This document shows positions 17,494 to 26,177 of a DNA stretch of 64,000 nucleotides, one piece after another. Position 1 is the first letter of the stretch; the number at the start of each line of letters is the position of its first letter. The notes below the pieces were generated by a model. That model was not told where the DNA came from, did not search any database, and saw nothing but the letters and a program-made list of their open reading frames with translations. A program made the position numbers and the translations under genes. The stretch lies in the NCBI GenBank assembly GCA_035295165.1, contig DATGJN010000113.1, positions 1-64,000 on the forward strand. The letters run 5' to 3'. Source of the DNA: a bacterium. GTDB taxonomy: Bacteria > Sysuimicrobiota > Sysuimicrobiia > Sysuimicrobiales > Segetimicrobiaceae.

Positions 17494-18956
17494 GCCGTGC
17501 TCACCTCGTCTGCGACCTCGTCGATGGATGCAGCCGCCGCCCGCGTCTCACCGCGCAGCACGACCGGCATCGTCTTTGCCAGCACGATCATATCCAACCA
17601 GAGTGACCAGTTGTTCACGTACCAACGATCGAGCCGCGTCCGCTCCCGGAACGGCAGCGCGTTCTTCCCGCTGACCTGCCACAACCCGGTGAGCCCTGGA
17701 CGAACATCAAGCATACCATCCTCATCCACGAGCGTCATCTCCCGCGGCAGATACGGCCGCGGCCCGACGAGACTCATGTCGCCCCGTAACACGTTCCACA
17801 GTTGCGGGACTTCGTCGAGACCGTACCGGCGGAGCACGCGGCCGACCGGGGTCACCCGCGGATCGTCCCCCCGGAGCTTCCGATAACGGGCCCACTCGGC
17901 TGCGGCCCCCCCGTGCCGCGCCAAGTGCGCCTCGAGCCGCTGGTCCGCATCCACGTACATCGTCCGCAGCTTGTAGCACGCAAACCGCCCCTGACCCCGC
18001 CCGATCCTGGGCTCGACGTGAAACGCGGGGCCCGCGGAGCCGATCCGGATCGCTGTCGCCGCCGCAGCCACGACGGGGAGGCACAGCACGGCAAGCGCGG
18101 TCCCCACACACAGGTCGAACCACCGCTTCACGGCCAGGTTCCAGGGCTTCAACAGATTGTTGGGCACCCGGAGCAGCAGGGCGCGGTCCTCCACGAACCC
18201 CAGCACCTCCACCCCCAGCACGGGCACCTCCCACAGATCCGGCGCGATCAGGACGTTCTCGGCGACCGGACGAACGCGCTCGACCAGCGTCAGGAGTTCC
18301 GCCCGCCCCAGCGCCGACGTCGTCACGATGATCTCTCGGGCGTCCAGCGCGACCGCGCGGCGCGGGACCGCGGCCGGGTCGGTCAGGACCTCGACGACCT
18401 CGTACCCGAGGGTCTTGTGCCGACGCAGCGCCGCAACGACGGCGTCCGCCACAGGCCCGCACCCGAGGAGCAACGCCCGCTTGCGCCACGGGCCAAGCGC
18501 GACCAGCGCTTCCTTCGTCGCCAGCCGGAGCAACGGCAGGACCACGAGCAGCCCCGCCCACGCCAGCACCACAACCGGCCGCGACATGTCGTCGCTGATC
18601 TTGGCCGCGGAGAGCACCGCGAGGATGACGAGCCCGCTCGCGGACGCGCCGAGGAGGCAGCGCCGCACTTCCTCCCAGTAGGGGTCCCGGCGCGTGTACA
18701 GCCCGGCGTACGCCAGGCAGCCGAGATACGCGACCGGGACCCACCAGAGAGCAAGATAGTGCACGAGCGGGTACGTTGGGCGGGCAAACGCCGGCGAGAT
18801 CACCGGAAGGATCTCGGCGCGTACCGCCACCGCGGCGGCGAGCGCCAGCGCTAGCGCGGCGAGGTCGCAGGCGGCAAGAGACACCGCCGATACTGCCCGC
18901 GCCGCCGCGCGGGACACGACCCGTTGCCTCGGCACCGCAACGACGAACTCTCTCAT
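17490..18956 (-). CDS. WbaP-type undecaprenyl-phosphate sugar phosphotransferase
   Basis: Polyprenyl glycosylphosphotransferase of 488 aa that transfers a sugar-1-phosphate to undecaprenyl phosphate, the first step of exopolysaccharide synthesis. N-terminal membrane helices (about 25-150) are followed by a CoA-binding-like domain (about 155-285). The catalytic bacterial sugar transferase domain comes last, with VKRWFDLCVGTALAVL, YKLRTM, RRYGLDEVPQLWNVLRGDMS, LVGPRP and RPGLTGLWQVSG. The ATG at 18954-18956 overlaps the preceding stop (ATGA). The donor sugar cannot be told. Confidence 0.92.
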   Translation of the reverse strand: MREFVVAVPRQRVVSRAAARAVSAVSLAACDLAALALALAAAVAVRAEILPVISPAFARPTYPLVHYLALWWVPVAYLGCLAYAGLYTRRDPYWEEVRRCLLGASASGLVILAVLSAAKISDDMSRPVVVLAWAGLLVVLPLLRLATKEALVALGPWRKRALLLGCGPVADAVVAALRRHKTLGYEVVEVLTDPAAVPRRAVALDAREIIVTTSALGRAELLTLVERVRPVAENVLIAPDLWEVPVLGVEVLGFVEDRALLLRVPNNLLKPWNLAVKRWFDLCVGTALAVLCLPVVAAAATAIRIGSAGPAFHVEPRIGRGQGRFACYKLRTMYVDADQRLEAHLARHGGAAAEWARYRKLRGDDPRVTPVGRVLRRYGLDEVPQLWNVLRGDMSLVGPRPYLPREMTLVDEDGMLDVRPGLTGLWQVSGKNALPFRERTRLDRWYVNNWSLWLDMIVLAKTMPVVLRGETRAAAASIDEVADEVSTA

Positions 18957-19846
18957 CGTCCCCCTGGTCGGAAGCGCACCCGACACCATTCCGTGAAGCA
19001 TATGCCCAAAAAGACGACGTTCAGGACCAAATATCGCCGCCACAGGCGGCGCGGCTCGCCCGCCAACCGCCAGAACCACTCCAGACCGGCGCGCCGCATC
19101 CACCCCGGGGCGCGCCGTCTCGTGCCCGCGGCGTAGTCGAGGGCCGCCCCGCAGCAGACCGCGACAGGCACGTGGAGTTGGTCCCAATGCTCATGGACCC
19201 ATGCCTCCTGGGTCGGCGCGCCGAGGCCGACAAACAACACGTCCGGTCGAGCATCCCGCACCGCTCGCACAGCGTCGTCCCCGGCTTCCCCCACCCAGTG
19301 GAATCGCTCCGCGGGCGTAAAAGTGCCGGCAACCCGCAGCCCGGGATACCTCCGCGTGAGGGCTTCAGCGGCCTGCTGCGCCACCCCTGACCGTCCGCCA
19401 CACAAGAAAATGGTCTTCCCGCGAGCCGCCGCGACTCGGCACACCGCCGGGAGGAGGTCAGAGCCGGCGACCCGCGCCGGCAGCGGGCGACCGAAGAAGC
19501 GGGACGCCCAGACAAGGGACATGCCATCTGCCAGCCGAAGCGCCGCTCCTTCGCACGACGCGCGGAAGACAGGGTCCCGGCGGAACAGCACCACGTGCTG
19601 CGCATTGGGCGTGACGACATACCCGCGGCGGCCTCCGTCGATCGCCCGGAAGATCGCCGCGACTGCACCATCGAGATCCACGTCGTGGAGCTGCATCCCC
19701 AGTAGGGGCACGACCGGCGCCCAGTCGTCGTCCTCCGCCCCTGAGGCTCCCGTCTCGGGCTCCCTCCTCGCCGTTGCCCCTGTGGGACGGCGCTCCTCGA
19801 TTCGGTGCCAGTCGTCGTTGGGCAGGTCCGCGGAACGTCGCGTCAT
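18953..19846 (-). CDS. WecG/TagA/CpsF family glycosyltransferase
   Basis: GT26-family transferase of 297 aa, which adds the second sugar (typically an N-acetylmannosamine-type residue) to a lipid-linked intermediate. Family motifs are present: VVTPNAQHVVLFRRD, RLADGMSLVWASR, FLCGGRSGVAQQAA, VLFVGLGAPTQEAW and the C-terminal RAGLEWFWRLAGEPRRLWRR. About 45 residues at the N-terminus are hydrophilic and unlike the family. It overlaps both neighbours by four bases, and pairing with the WbaP-like transferase suggests consecutive steps in one repeat-unit pathway. Confidence 0.92.
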   Translation of the reverse strand: MTRRSADLPNDDWHRIEERRPTGATARREPETGASGAEDDDWAPVVPLLGMQLHDVDLDGAVAAIFRAIDGGRRGYVVTPNAQHVVLFRRDPVFRASCEGAALRLADGMSLVWASRFFGRPLPARVAGSDLLPAVCRVAAARGKTIFLCGGRSGVAQQAAEALTRRYPGLRVAGTFTPAERFHWVGEAGDDAVRAVRDARPDVLFVGLGAPTQEAWVHEHWDQLHVPVAVCCGAALDYAAGTRRRAPGWMRRAGLEWFWRLAGEPRRLWRRYLVLNVVFLGICFTEWCRVRFRPGGR

Positions 19847-21063
19847 GGCTGTCCGCGTCGCGACGGTCGAGGAATGGGTCGAGTGACGCGGCTCTTTCCC
19901 GACACCTTCTCGGCGAGCGCCGCGAGCGTGGCGTCCCTTCTTTCGACGGAGAACCGATCGAGGACGTGGGCCCGCCCCTCGGCTCCCAGCCGTCGTCGAA
20001 GTTCCGGATCGCGAAGCACGCGAAGGACCGCCGCCGCGAACTCGCGCGGGTCGTCCGCGACGAGCAGATGTCGGTCGGGCACCAAGTCAAGGCCCTCGCA
20101 CCCCGCCGTCGTCGAGACCACCGCGAGCCCGCGCGCGAGCGCATGCAGGATCTTCAGACGCACCCCTCCCCCGATGCGGAGCGGTACCATGAAGACCGCA
20201 GCGCTGTGGTAGATCGAGTCGGTGTTCTCCACATACCCCAACACCCGGATGCCGCCTCGCTCCGCTGCACTCTGGACGTCATGCGGCGGTCGCGGTCCGG
20301 CAAACACAACCTGCGCGTGTTGCAGGTGCGGAGAGACATGTGGGTGCACCTCGCGGAGGTACCAGCGCAACCCGTCGGCGATCGGCGGCCAGTGGTGCGT
20401 CCCCAGATAGACCACGTTCCGGCGCTCAGGACCGTCCGGTGTGGCCTCAACCGGGTCCACCGCCGGCGGCGCAACGGTGATCGGGCCACGCACCCCAAGC
20501 GCCTCAAGCCGCCGGCGATCTAGGTCCGACAACGCCACGATGGCGTCGAACACGTTGCAACTGTCCCGTTCGAACGCACGGAGGTGCCGCAGCTCGAACT
20601 GCCCCGCCCCCGACGCCAGCGGGCCCCGGCGGGAGAGAAACGCCTCCACGAGATGGCTCTCCACGTTGTGCTCCTGCAAGATGCGAGGCCGATCCAGATC
20701 CGCGACGTATGGGGCCGTGTACAATGAGTCGGCCACGATCACGTCATACGCGGGCGCCATCTCCCGAATGCGCCGCCGCATCGCGTCCGAGTAGTCCCGC
20801 AGGATGTAGTACGGCACGCCGCGGGCCGCGCACAACGGCAGGAAGAACACCCGAGGTGACCGGCGGCGGAGCGGCAGCGTCACCACCCGCCCGGCGACTT
20901 GGGATACGTGCTCCATCCCGTCGACCCGGGTCCACGGAGGTACGAACGCGCACAGGTCAACGGATCCCAGGCGCGCCAGACTCCGCAATGTGTCCCACGC
21001 AACCGCCTTGCCTCCCGTGTCGGGAGGGTACGGGATGAGGTGGGTGACCAGTAGGGTTCGCAT
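19843..21063 (-). CDS. GT4 glycosyltransferase (TIGR03087-like)
   Basis: GT-B glycosyltransferase of 406 aa. The N-terminal domain starts MRTLLVTHLIPYPPDTGG and contains RILQEHNVESHLVE. The C-terminal nucleotide-sugar domain has RNVVYLGTHHWPPIADGL and VPLRIGGGVRLKILHALARG. This layout resembles sugar transferases of exosortase/EpsH-linked exopolysaccharide loci. The ATG at 21061-21063 is chosen because homologous sequence starts there; the long upstream extension looks non-coding, and the ribosome binding site is weak. It heads the chain of overlapping genes leading into the minor pilins. Confidence 0.87.
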   Translation of the reverse strand: MRTLLVTHLIPYPPDTGGKAVAWDTLRSLARLGSVDLCAFVPPWTRVDGMEHVSQVAGRVVTLPLRRRSPRVFFLPLCAARGVPYYILRDYSDAMRRRIREMAPAYDVIVADSLYTAPYVADLDRPRILQEHNVESHLVEAFLSRRGPLASGAGQFELRHLRAFERDSCNVFDAIVALSDLDRRRLEALGVRGPITVAPPAVDPVEATPDGPERRNVVYLGTHHWPPIADGLRWYLREVHPHVSPHLQHAQVVFAGPRPPHDVQSAAERGGIRVLGYVENTDSIYHSAAVFMVPLRIGGGVRLKILHALARGLAVVSTTAGCEGLDLVPDRHLLVADDPREFAAAVLRVLRDPELRRRLGAEGRAHVLDRFSVERRDATLAALAEKVSGKSRVTRPIPRPSRRGQP

Positions 21064-21271
21064 GGGTTGGTTGCGTGTGCATCCTCGCGAGGCAACGACA
21101 CACGTCAGCAGCATCTCCGACAGAGCATATGCCCACAACAGCGCAAACTCCAGACGGGTCACGGATGTGGCGCACCTCGCCATCGACCAGCGCAACATCC
21201 CGAGCATAGGACTTGATCCGCGGAGAGAGAATGTGCGGAGAAGTCTAACGCTCCAGTGAGACGGAGGGCCC
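21064..21271. promoter_or_regulatory. Divergent promoter region of the polysaccharide genes
   Basis: A 208 bp gap between the minus-strand glycosyltransferase-to-minor-pilin chain and the plus-strand methyltransferase block. It must hold promoters for both directions. No clear -35/-10 elements could be assigned with confidence. Confidence 0.35.
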
Positions 21272-22171
21272 ATGCCACAGCATCCTGCCAAGTTTGGCGT
21301 CGCGCGGCGGCTGTCCAGAGCCATCAATCGGGCGCTGGGCGTCGCTGGCGTCCGCCTGGTCCGGACGTCAACGATCAGAAACCTGCAGGCGGCGCGGGAT
21401 GCGGCGGATCGGTATCGGATCATCGCGGTTGAAGACTACCTAGTCGATCTGCTGCGACTCTCCCTCCGGCCGCTCGACCCCGAAGGTCTCGTGAGGCTCC
21501 AGATTGTAACCGATCATCCTGTCGCGATACATAGTGCCGACCACCTCGTTCCACACGGTGCGAAGCACGATAGTACCCGGCATCCTCGTTTCGTCGTTGC
21601 GTGCGGTAAGTTCTTTGGCAAGAAGATCTTTCATCTCGATTTGGGATGTGCCGGAGGGGGGCTGGTGTGGGATTTCCTCATCGCGGGACACCAGTCCTAC
21701 GGCATCGAGGGCAGCGACTACCCGCTCGTCAACCAACGAGCCCTGTGGCGCGTAATCCCCGATAATTTGTTCACCGCGGACGTGACCGAACCGTTCCATT
21801 TCGTCAACGGAGAGGGTGCGCGACGCAGGTTCGACCTCATCACCGCCTGGGAAGTGCTCGAGCATCTTCCGCGAGAATCGCTGCCGCGGTTCTTTGAAAA
21901 CCTCCGCCACAACCTCGGTGATCGTGGCCTGTTTGTCGCCTCGGTCGCCACCGTGCCGCACGTGGACATGGAGACCGGTACAGTGTGGCATGTTACGGTC
22001 GAGCCCAGGACATGGTGGGTCGAACAGTTCGAACGCGCGGGGTTCGAACGCGTCTTTGACGTGTTCGCCCATCGAGACTATGTGAGGGGGTCGGCGAACC
22101 CGAGGACCGATGACCCGGACCACGAGGCGGATCCGGACAGAGGGTTCCATCTCGTCGTCAGGGCACCATAG
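21272..22171 (+). CDS. Class I SAM-dependent methyltransferase
   Basis: A 299 aa protein with a Rossmann-fold methyltransferase domain. Motif I is FHLDLGCAGGGLVWDFLIAG (about 118-137), followed by YGIEGSD for motif II and FDLITAWEVLEHLPRESL for motif III/IV. The C-terminal part has the post-domain pattern WWVEQFERAGFERVFD. A GGAGGG motif precedes the ATG. FkbM/UbiE-like small-molecule or sugar methylation is likely in this exopolysaccharide setting, but the substrate is unknown. Codon use is visibly less GC-biased than in neighbouring housekeeping genes. Confidence 0.85.
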   Translation: MPQHPAKFGVARRLSRAINRALGVAGVRLVRTSTIRNLQAARDAADRYRIIAVEDYLVDLLRLSLRPLDPEGLVRLQIVTDHPVAIHSADHLVPHGAKHDSTRHPRFVVACGKFFGKKIFHLDLGCAGGGLVWDFLIAGHQSYGIEGSDYPLVNQRALWRVIPDNLFTADVTEPFHFVNGEGARRRFDLITAWEVLEHLPRESLPRFFENLRHNLGDRGLFVASVATVPHVDMETGTVWHVTVEPRTWWVEQFERAGFERVFDVFAHRDYVRGSANPRTDDPDHEADPDRGFHLVVRAP

Positions 22172-22628
22172 CGCGTTGGGGAGGCGCGAGAACCGGGTAG
22201 GCCGCGGATGATCTGTGCGGGTCTCGACAATGCAAAGACGGGGAATGAAGTGTCTTGGTAGCGGCGTTCGTGGGCTGCGTGGCGGCATCGCGCCTTGCCC
22301 CGGCGGGACGGGACGGCGACTCCACGCTATGGAGGAGCTGCATGGAGACCACACCGAGTCTGATCTTGTCTAGAGGACGGGGCAGCCGGCTGGGCCCGCG
22401 AACGTGCACGTTTGCAACGCCACCGAGTCCAATCGACGCCGGCGTGAGAGACGTCAGCGTCGCCATCGGTCCCGCGACTGGCAACGAGATCCGCAATGCC
22501 CTGTGGGACCGGGCGCGCTCGGGGGCACGGTTCACCCACCCCGTCCCGCAGGCCCAGACGATCCAATGGGATGCCGATCACAGAGCGTAGTGGCAGCGAG
22601 CACGCCACGCGCGGGACCTGCTAAGAGG
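22172..22628. other. 457 bp region without a recognised gene; near-palindrome at 22398-22415
   Basis: Between the methyltransferase and the flippase no open frame looks like a protein. The only structure noticed is the 18 bp near-palindrome GCGAACGTGCACGTTTGC at 22398-22415, one mismatch from perfect, which could be an operator. The flippase frame is open upstream of its likely start, but the translation there is unlike the family. Confidence 0.4.
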
Positions 22629-24098
22629 ATGGCGCACCGAGCGATAAGCTATTCGCCGGCCGACGTTGCCCGCAAGTCGCTGCGGGGTGCGGTCGCGCTC
22701 GGGATCCGGCAGGTAATCACGCAAGGCGCGAACGCGGCCGGCAGCATCCTCCTGGCGCGCGTGCTCTCCCCAACGCAATTCGGCTTGGTGGCCGTGCTCA
22801 CGTTCGGGATCAGCTTCCTCACATCGTTTGGAGGGACCGGGTTTGCTGCGAGCCTCATCCGGGAGCCCGCTGAACCGGTGGAAGATGACTATCGTGCGCT
22901 CTTCACCGTTCAGGAACTGGTGGTCTTGGTCATTGCCGCCGCAGTCGTCGTAATCGCCCCCAACATCGCACGTACGTACCATCTCCCTCCCGAGAACGCG
23001 TGGCTCTTCCGGCTCGCCGCACTGGCCTTCGCGCTCACATCCCTCATGGTCGTCCCGCAGGTGCGTTTGGAACGCCACCTCGACTTCGGACGATTGGCCG
23101 TGGTCGAGGTCGCCCAGGCGCTGGTGTACAATGCCGTGGCGGTGCTGCTTGCCCTGCGTGGATGGGGCGCCCTCTCTCTCGCGGTGGCGCTCGTCGTGCG
23201 CTCGGCGATGGGGGCGGCCATGATCAACCTGGTCAATCCATGGCGCCCCGCACTGCGCTGGGATTGGGCACGCGTGCGAACCCATCTGTCCTTTGGACTG
23301 CCGTACCAAGGAATCGCGGCGGTGTCCCTGATGAAGGACAGCGTCACCCCGGTGTTCATCGGTCTTCTGCTTGGGACCCAAAGCGTAGGCTATATCAGTT
23401 GGGCTTCGTTCGTCTCCACGTACCCGGTCCTCGCCTTGTTCGCGCTTCAGCGGATGTACCTTCCGGTGTTTGCGCGGCTGCAGACCGCCCCCGGGCTGGC
23501 GCGCTACGTCGAGCAAACGATCTGGGCGACAAACGCCTTGGTCGCACCGCTGGCCGTGTTGACGCTCGCCTTCATCACCCCGATCACCCATCTTGTGTTC
23601 GGCGACCAATGGCTCGGCGCCCTCCCCCTCTTCTATATTCTGTGGGTTGCGAATCTCTCCATCGCCACCGCCACGCCGGTGCTCGGCCTCCTCAATGCGC
23701 TCGGCAGGTCGCGCACGACGTTCGCATTCGCGGCGATCTGCGCGGCCACGATGTGGGCGGCGGGCGTGCCGCTGAGTTGGAGATTCGGCGCGGTGGGCAT
23801 CGCCTGGGCGGACCTCGCCGTGCAGGTACCCACCCTATTGTTCTTCCGCGCTGCGCAAGCGCGCGTCCCGTTTCGCATCCTGCCCGTCGTCGTCCCGCCT
23901 TGGATCTGGGCTGCGATCGTCGGACTGCTCCTGTTCGGGGCCCAACATTTCCGTCCGATCACCCGGTTGACGGACCTCGTCGTCTATTTCGCCTGCGGCC
24001 TGACGGTCTACGGAGCAGGACTCGCCGGCGCGTACCGGCGCGAACTCGGCCGGGCGTGGTTGTCGTGGAAACGTAGCATCTGGTCCCCAGCATTCTGA
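22629..24098 (+). CDS. Wzx-like polysaccharide flippase (MATE/MOP superfamily)
   Basis: An inner-membrane protein of about 489 aa with 12 or more predicted membrane helices. It has the polysaccharide-biosynthesis pattern near the N-terminus (KSLRGAVALGIRQVITQGAN, ILLARVLSPTQFGLVAVLTF) and middle (LSFGLPYQGIAAVSLMKDS). It is expected to flip the lipid-linked repeat unit to the periplasm. The start is uncertain: ATG at 22629 has AAGAGG directly abutting it, and GTG at 22590 is an in-frame alternative. The stop overlaps the next ATG (TGATG). Confidence 0.88.
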   Translation: MAHRAISYSPADVARKSLRGAVALGIRQVITQGANAAGSILLARVLSPTQFGLVAVLTFGISFLTSFGGTGFAASLIREPAEPVEDDYRALFTVQELVVLVIAAAVVVIAPNIARTYHLPPENAWLFRLAALAFALTSLMVVPQVRLERHLDFGRLAVVEVAQALVYNAVAVLLALRGWGALSLAVALVVRSAMGAAMINLVNPWRPALRWDWARVRTHLSFGLPYQGIAAVSLMKDSVTPVFIGLLLGTQSVGYISWASFVSTYPVLALFALQRMYLPVFARLQTAPGLARYVEQTIWATNALVAPLAVLTLAFITPITHLVFGDQWLGALPLFYILWVANLSIATATPVLGLLNALGRSRTTFAFAAICAATMWAAGVPLSWRFGAVGIAWADLAVQVPTLLFFRAAQARVPFRILPVVVPPWIWAAIVGLLLFGAQHFRPITRLTDLVVYFACGLTVYGAGLAGAYRRELGRAWLSWKRSIWSPAF

Positions 24099-25228
24099 TG
24101 AGCGCGCGCCACGAGGACGCATCTCGACCAATCGGATCGCAACCGTCCATTTCCTTCGTTCTCCCCGGGCCCGGACGGACGCCGATTGGCGGATTCAAAG
24201 TCGTCTATGAGTACGCAAACCGCTTGAGCGAGCGAGGCTACGGCGTCACGGTCGTGCATGCTGCCGGCGTCGAGTCCGATACCCCCTTGATGCGGATGCC
24301 AATGCTCACGGCACGGTATCTCCGCCGACGGCTGTTGGGGGGATACCGCCCCGATGCGTGGTTTACGCTCAACCCGCGGGTCTCCATCGCATGGGTGCCG
24401 TCCCCCGCGGCTCGATACGTGCCCGACGCGGACGTCGTGGTGGCCACGGCCTGGCAAACCGCCGAGTGGATCGCGACATATCCTCCGGTCAAGGGCAAGA
24501 AACTCTATCTCATACAACACCTCGAGAGTTGGTCCGGGCCGGCGGACCGTGTCCTCGCCACGTGGCGGCTACCACTCCGCAAGATCGTGATCGCCGAATG
24601 GTTACATAACTTCGCTGCCACGCTTGGGGAGGCCGCCGACTACGTCCCAAATGGACTCGATTTTGCAACTTTCGGATTGGACCGCCCGCCTGAACTGCGG
24701 GACCCCGACACTGCATTGATGCTGTACCATACCGCAGAGTGGAAGGGCTCGTGCGACGGACTGCAGGCGCTCCGCTTGGCCAAGATCGAGCGCCCGGCGC
24801 TTCACGCGACGCTGTTCGGGATCCCCGAACGGCCACGCGATCTCCCCGGCTGGATCGAGTACCGCCGGATGCCGGAGCAAGGGGTGCTTCGGCAACTCTA
24901 CAACGGCGCCGCGGTCTTTCTCGCGCCGAGTTGGTCCGAGGGGTGCGCCGCGCCGCCTGGAGAAGCCATGATTTGTGGATCCGCTGTCGTCGCCACTGAC
25001 ATCGGCGGCCACCGCGAGTACGCGATTCCCGACAAGACTGCCCTCCTGGCGCCCGCGAAAGACCCGCCCGCGTTGGCACGCGCGCTCGTGCGCATGATCC
25101 GCGACGATGCCCTTCGCCTGCAGCTTGCCGGCGCCGGGCATGCGTTCATCCGACGGTTTACATGGGAACGCGCCGCAGATGCCTTCGAACATGCGGTCCG
25201 AGCGGCCCTCGGACCTAGGCGGTCGTGA
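24098..25228 (+). CDS. GT4-like glycosyltransferase
   Basis: A 376 aa GT-B glycosyltransferase. The N-terminal part has FVLPGPGRTPIGGFKVVYEY, typical of family-4 enzymes acting on rhamnan or O-antigen chains. The C-terminal domain has LAPSWSEGCAAPPGEAMICG followed by VATDIGGHREYA, the usual nucleotide-sugar binding region. It overlaps the flippase stop by one base and the following GT2 gene by four, so all three are one transcription unit. The acceptor and sugar are unknown. Confidence 0.88.
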   Translation: MSARHEDASRPIGSQPSISFVLPGPGRTPIGGFKVVYEYANRLSERGYGVTVVHAAGVESDTPLMRMPMLTARYLRRRLLGGYRPDAWFTLNPRVSIAWVPSPAARYVPDADVVVATAWQTAEWIATYPPVKGKKLYLIQHLESWSGPADRVLATWRLPLRKIVIAEWLHNFAATLGEAADYVPNGLDFATFGLDRPPELRDPDTALMLYHTAEWKGSCDGLQALRLAKIERPALHATLFGIPERPRDLPGWIEYRRMPEQGVLRQLYNGAAVFLAPSWSEGCAAPPGEAMICGSAVVATDIGGHREYAIPDKTALLAPAKDPPALARALVRMIRDDALRLQLAGAGHAFIRRFTWERAADAFEHAVRAALGPRRS

Positions 25229-26097
25229 CGCCACTAGTGTACGTCGTGATCGTCAACTGGCGCGGCTGGCGCGACACGCTGGCGTGTCTTGCGTCGCTCG
25301 GGAAATTGAACTACCCGCGATACAAGATTGTGGTCGTCGATAACGGTTCCGGCGACGACTCGGTCGCCCGCATTCGCGCGGCGCACGCCAGCGTGACGCT
25401 GCTTGAGACAGGATGCAACTTGGGATTTGCGGGAGGCAACAATGTCGGCATTCGCCACGCGCTGTCCGACGGCGCGACCTACATCTGGCTCCTCAACAAC
25501 GACACCGTCGTCGATCCGAATGCCCTGACCGCCATGGTCGCTGTCGCGGAAGCCGACGCCCACGTCGGCGCCGTCGGCGTCGTGCTGCTCGACATGACAA
25601 GCCCGGACCGGATCCAAGCGTGGGGCGGTGGCCACGTGAATATGTGGCTTGGGCGCTCACGCTATTGCGCCGCGCCGACTCCGGCGGGGCGTCTCGACTA
25701 CCTGAGCGGGGCGAGCATGGTCGTTCGGGCCGACGTCTTCCGACGCATTGGCGCGCTCGATGACGGCTTTTTCATGTACTGGGAGGACACCGACTTCGCG
25801 TTCCGCCTGCGTCGCTCGGGTTACCGCCTCGCCGTCGCGGAGCACGCCCGCGTATGGCACAAAGAATCTGCCAGCACCGGCAAGAACAGCGCGGTGTTGG
25901 ACGCGTACTTCAGCGCCTCAGCGGTACGTTTTTTCCGTCGGTACGCCCCGCTCGCCGTCGTACCCATCACGATCGGCGCAGGCAGCAAGATCTTGAAGCG
26001 CGTCTGGCAAGGGGATTGGGAACGCGTGCACGCGGTGTGGCACGGCCTTCGCGGACATCCGCTGCGCGGTTCGAATCGTCAGCACCGATCACCGTAG
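25225..26097 (+). CDS. GT2 family glycosyltransferase (rhamnosyltransferase-like)
   Basis: A 290 aa GT-A enzyme. The fold starts at VYVVIVNWRGWRDTLACLASL, with VVVDNGSGD for the nucleotide site, the metal-binding motif LLNNDTVVDPNAL, and LSGASMVVRADVFRRIGALDD followed by YWEDTDFAFRLRRSGY as the acceptor/catalytic region. This pattern fits WbbL-like rhamnosyltransferases. The GTG start overlaps the upstream stop (GTGA). It is the last gene of the plus-strand exopolysaccharide block and converges with a GT39-like gene. Confidence 0.9.
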   Translation: MTPLVYVVIVNWRGWRDTLACLASLGKLNYPRYKIVVVDNGSGDDSVARIRAAHASVTLLETGCNLGFAGGNNVGIRHALSDGATYIWLLNNDTVVDPNALTAMVAVAEADAHVGAVGVVLLDMTSPDRIQAWGGGHVNMWLGRSRYCAAPTPAGRLDYLSGASMVVRADVFRRIGALDDGFFMYWEDTDFAFRLRRSGYRLAVAEHARVWHKESASTGKNSAVLDAYFSASAVRFFRRYAPLAVVPITIGAGSKILKRVWQGDWERVHAVWHGLRGHPLRGSNRQHRSP

Positions 26098-26177
26098 CAC
26101 GGCACACGGTCCTGCGTCCGTTCGTGGACATCCCGGTGTCGAAACCCGGGCACCGCGATCGCCACGGACCGACCGCA

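Noticed and set aside
22578-23609. 343-codon minus-strand frame opposite the flippase
   Set aside because: It is an antisense shadow of the flippase and has no hydrophobic or domain pattern of its own.
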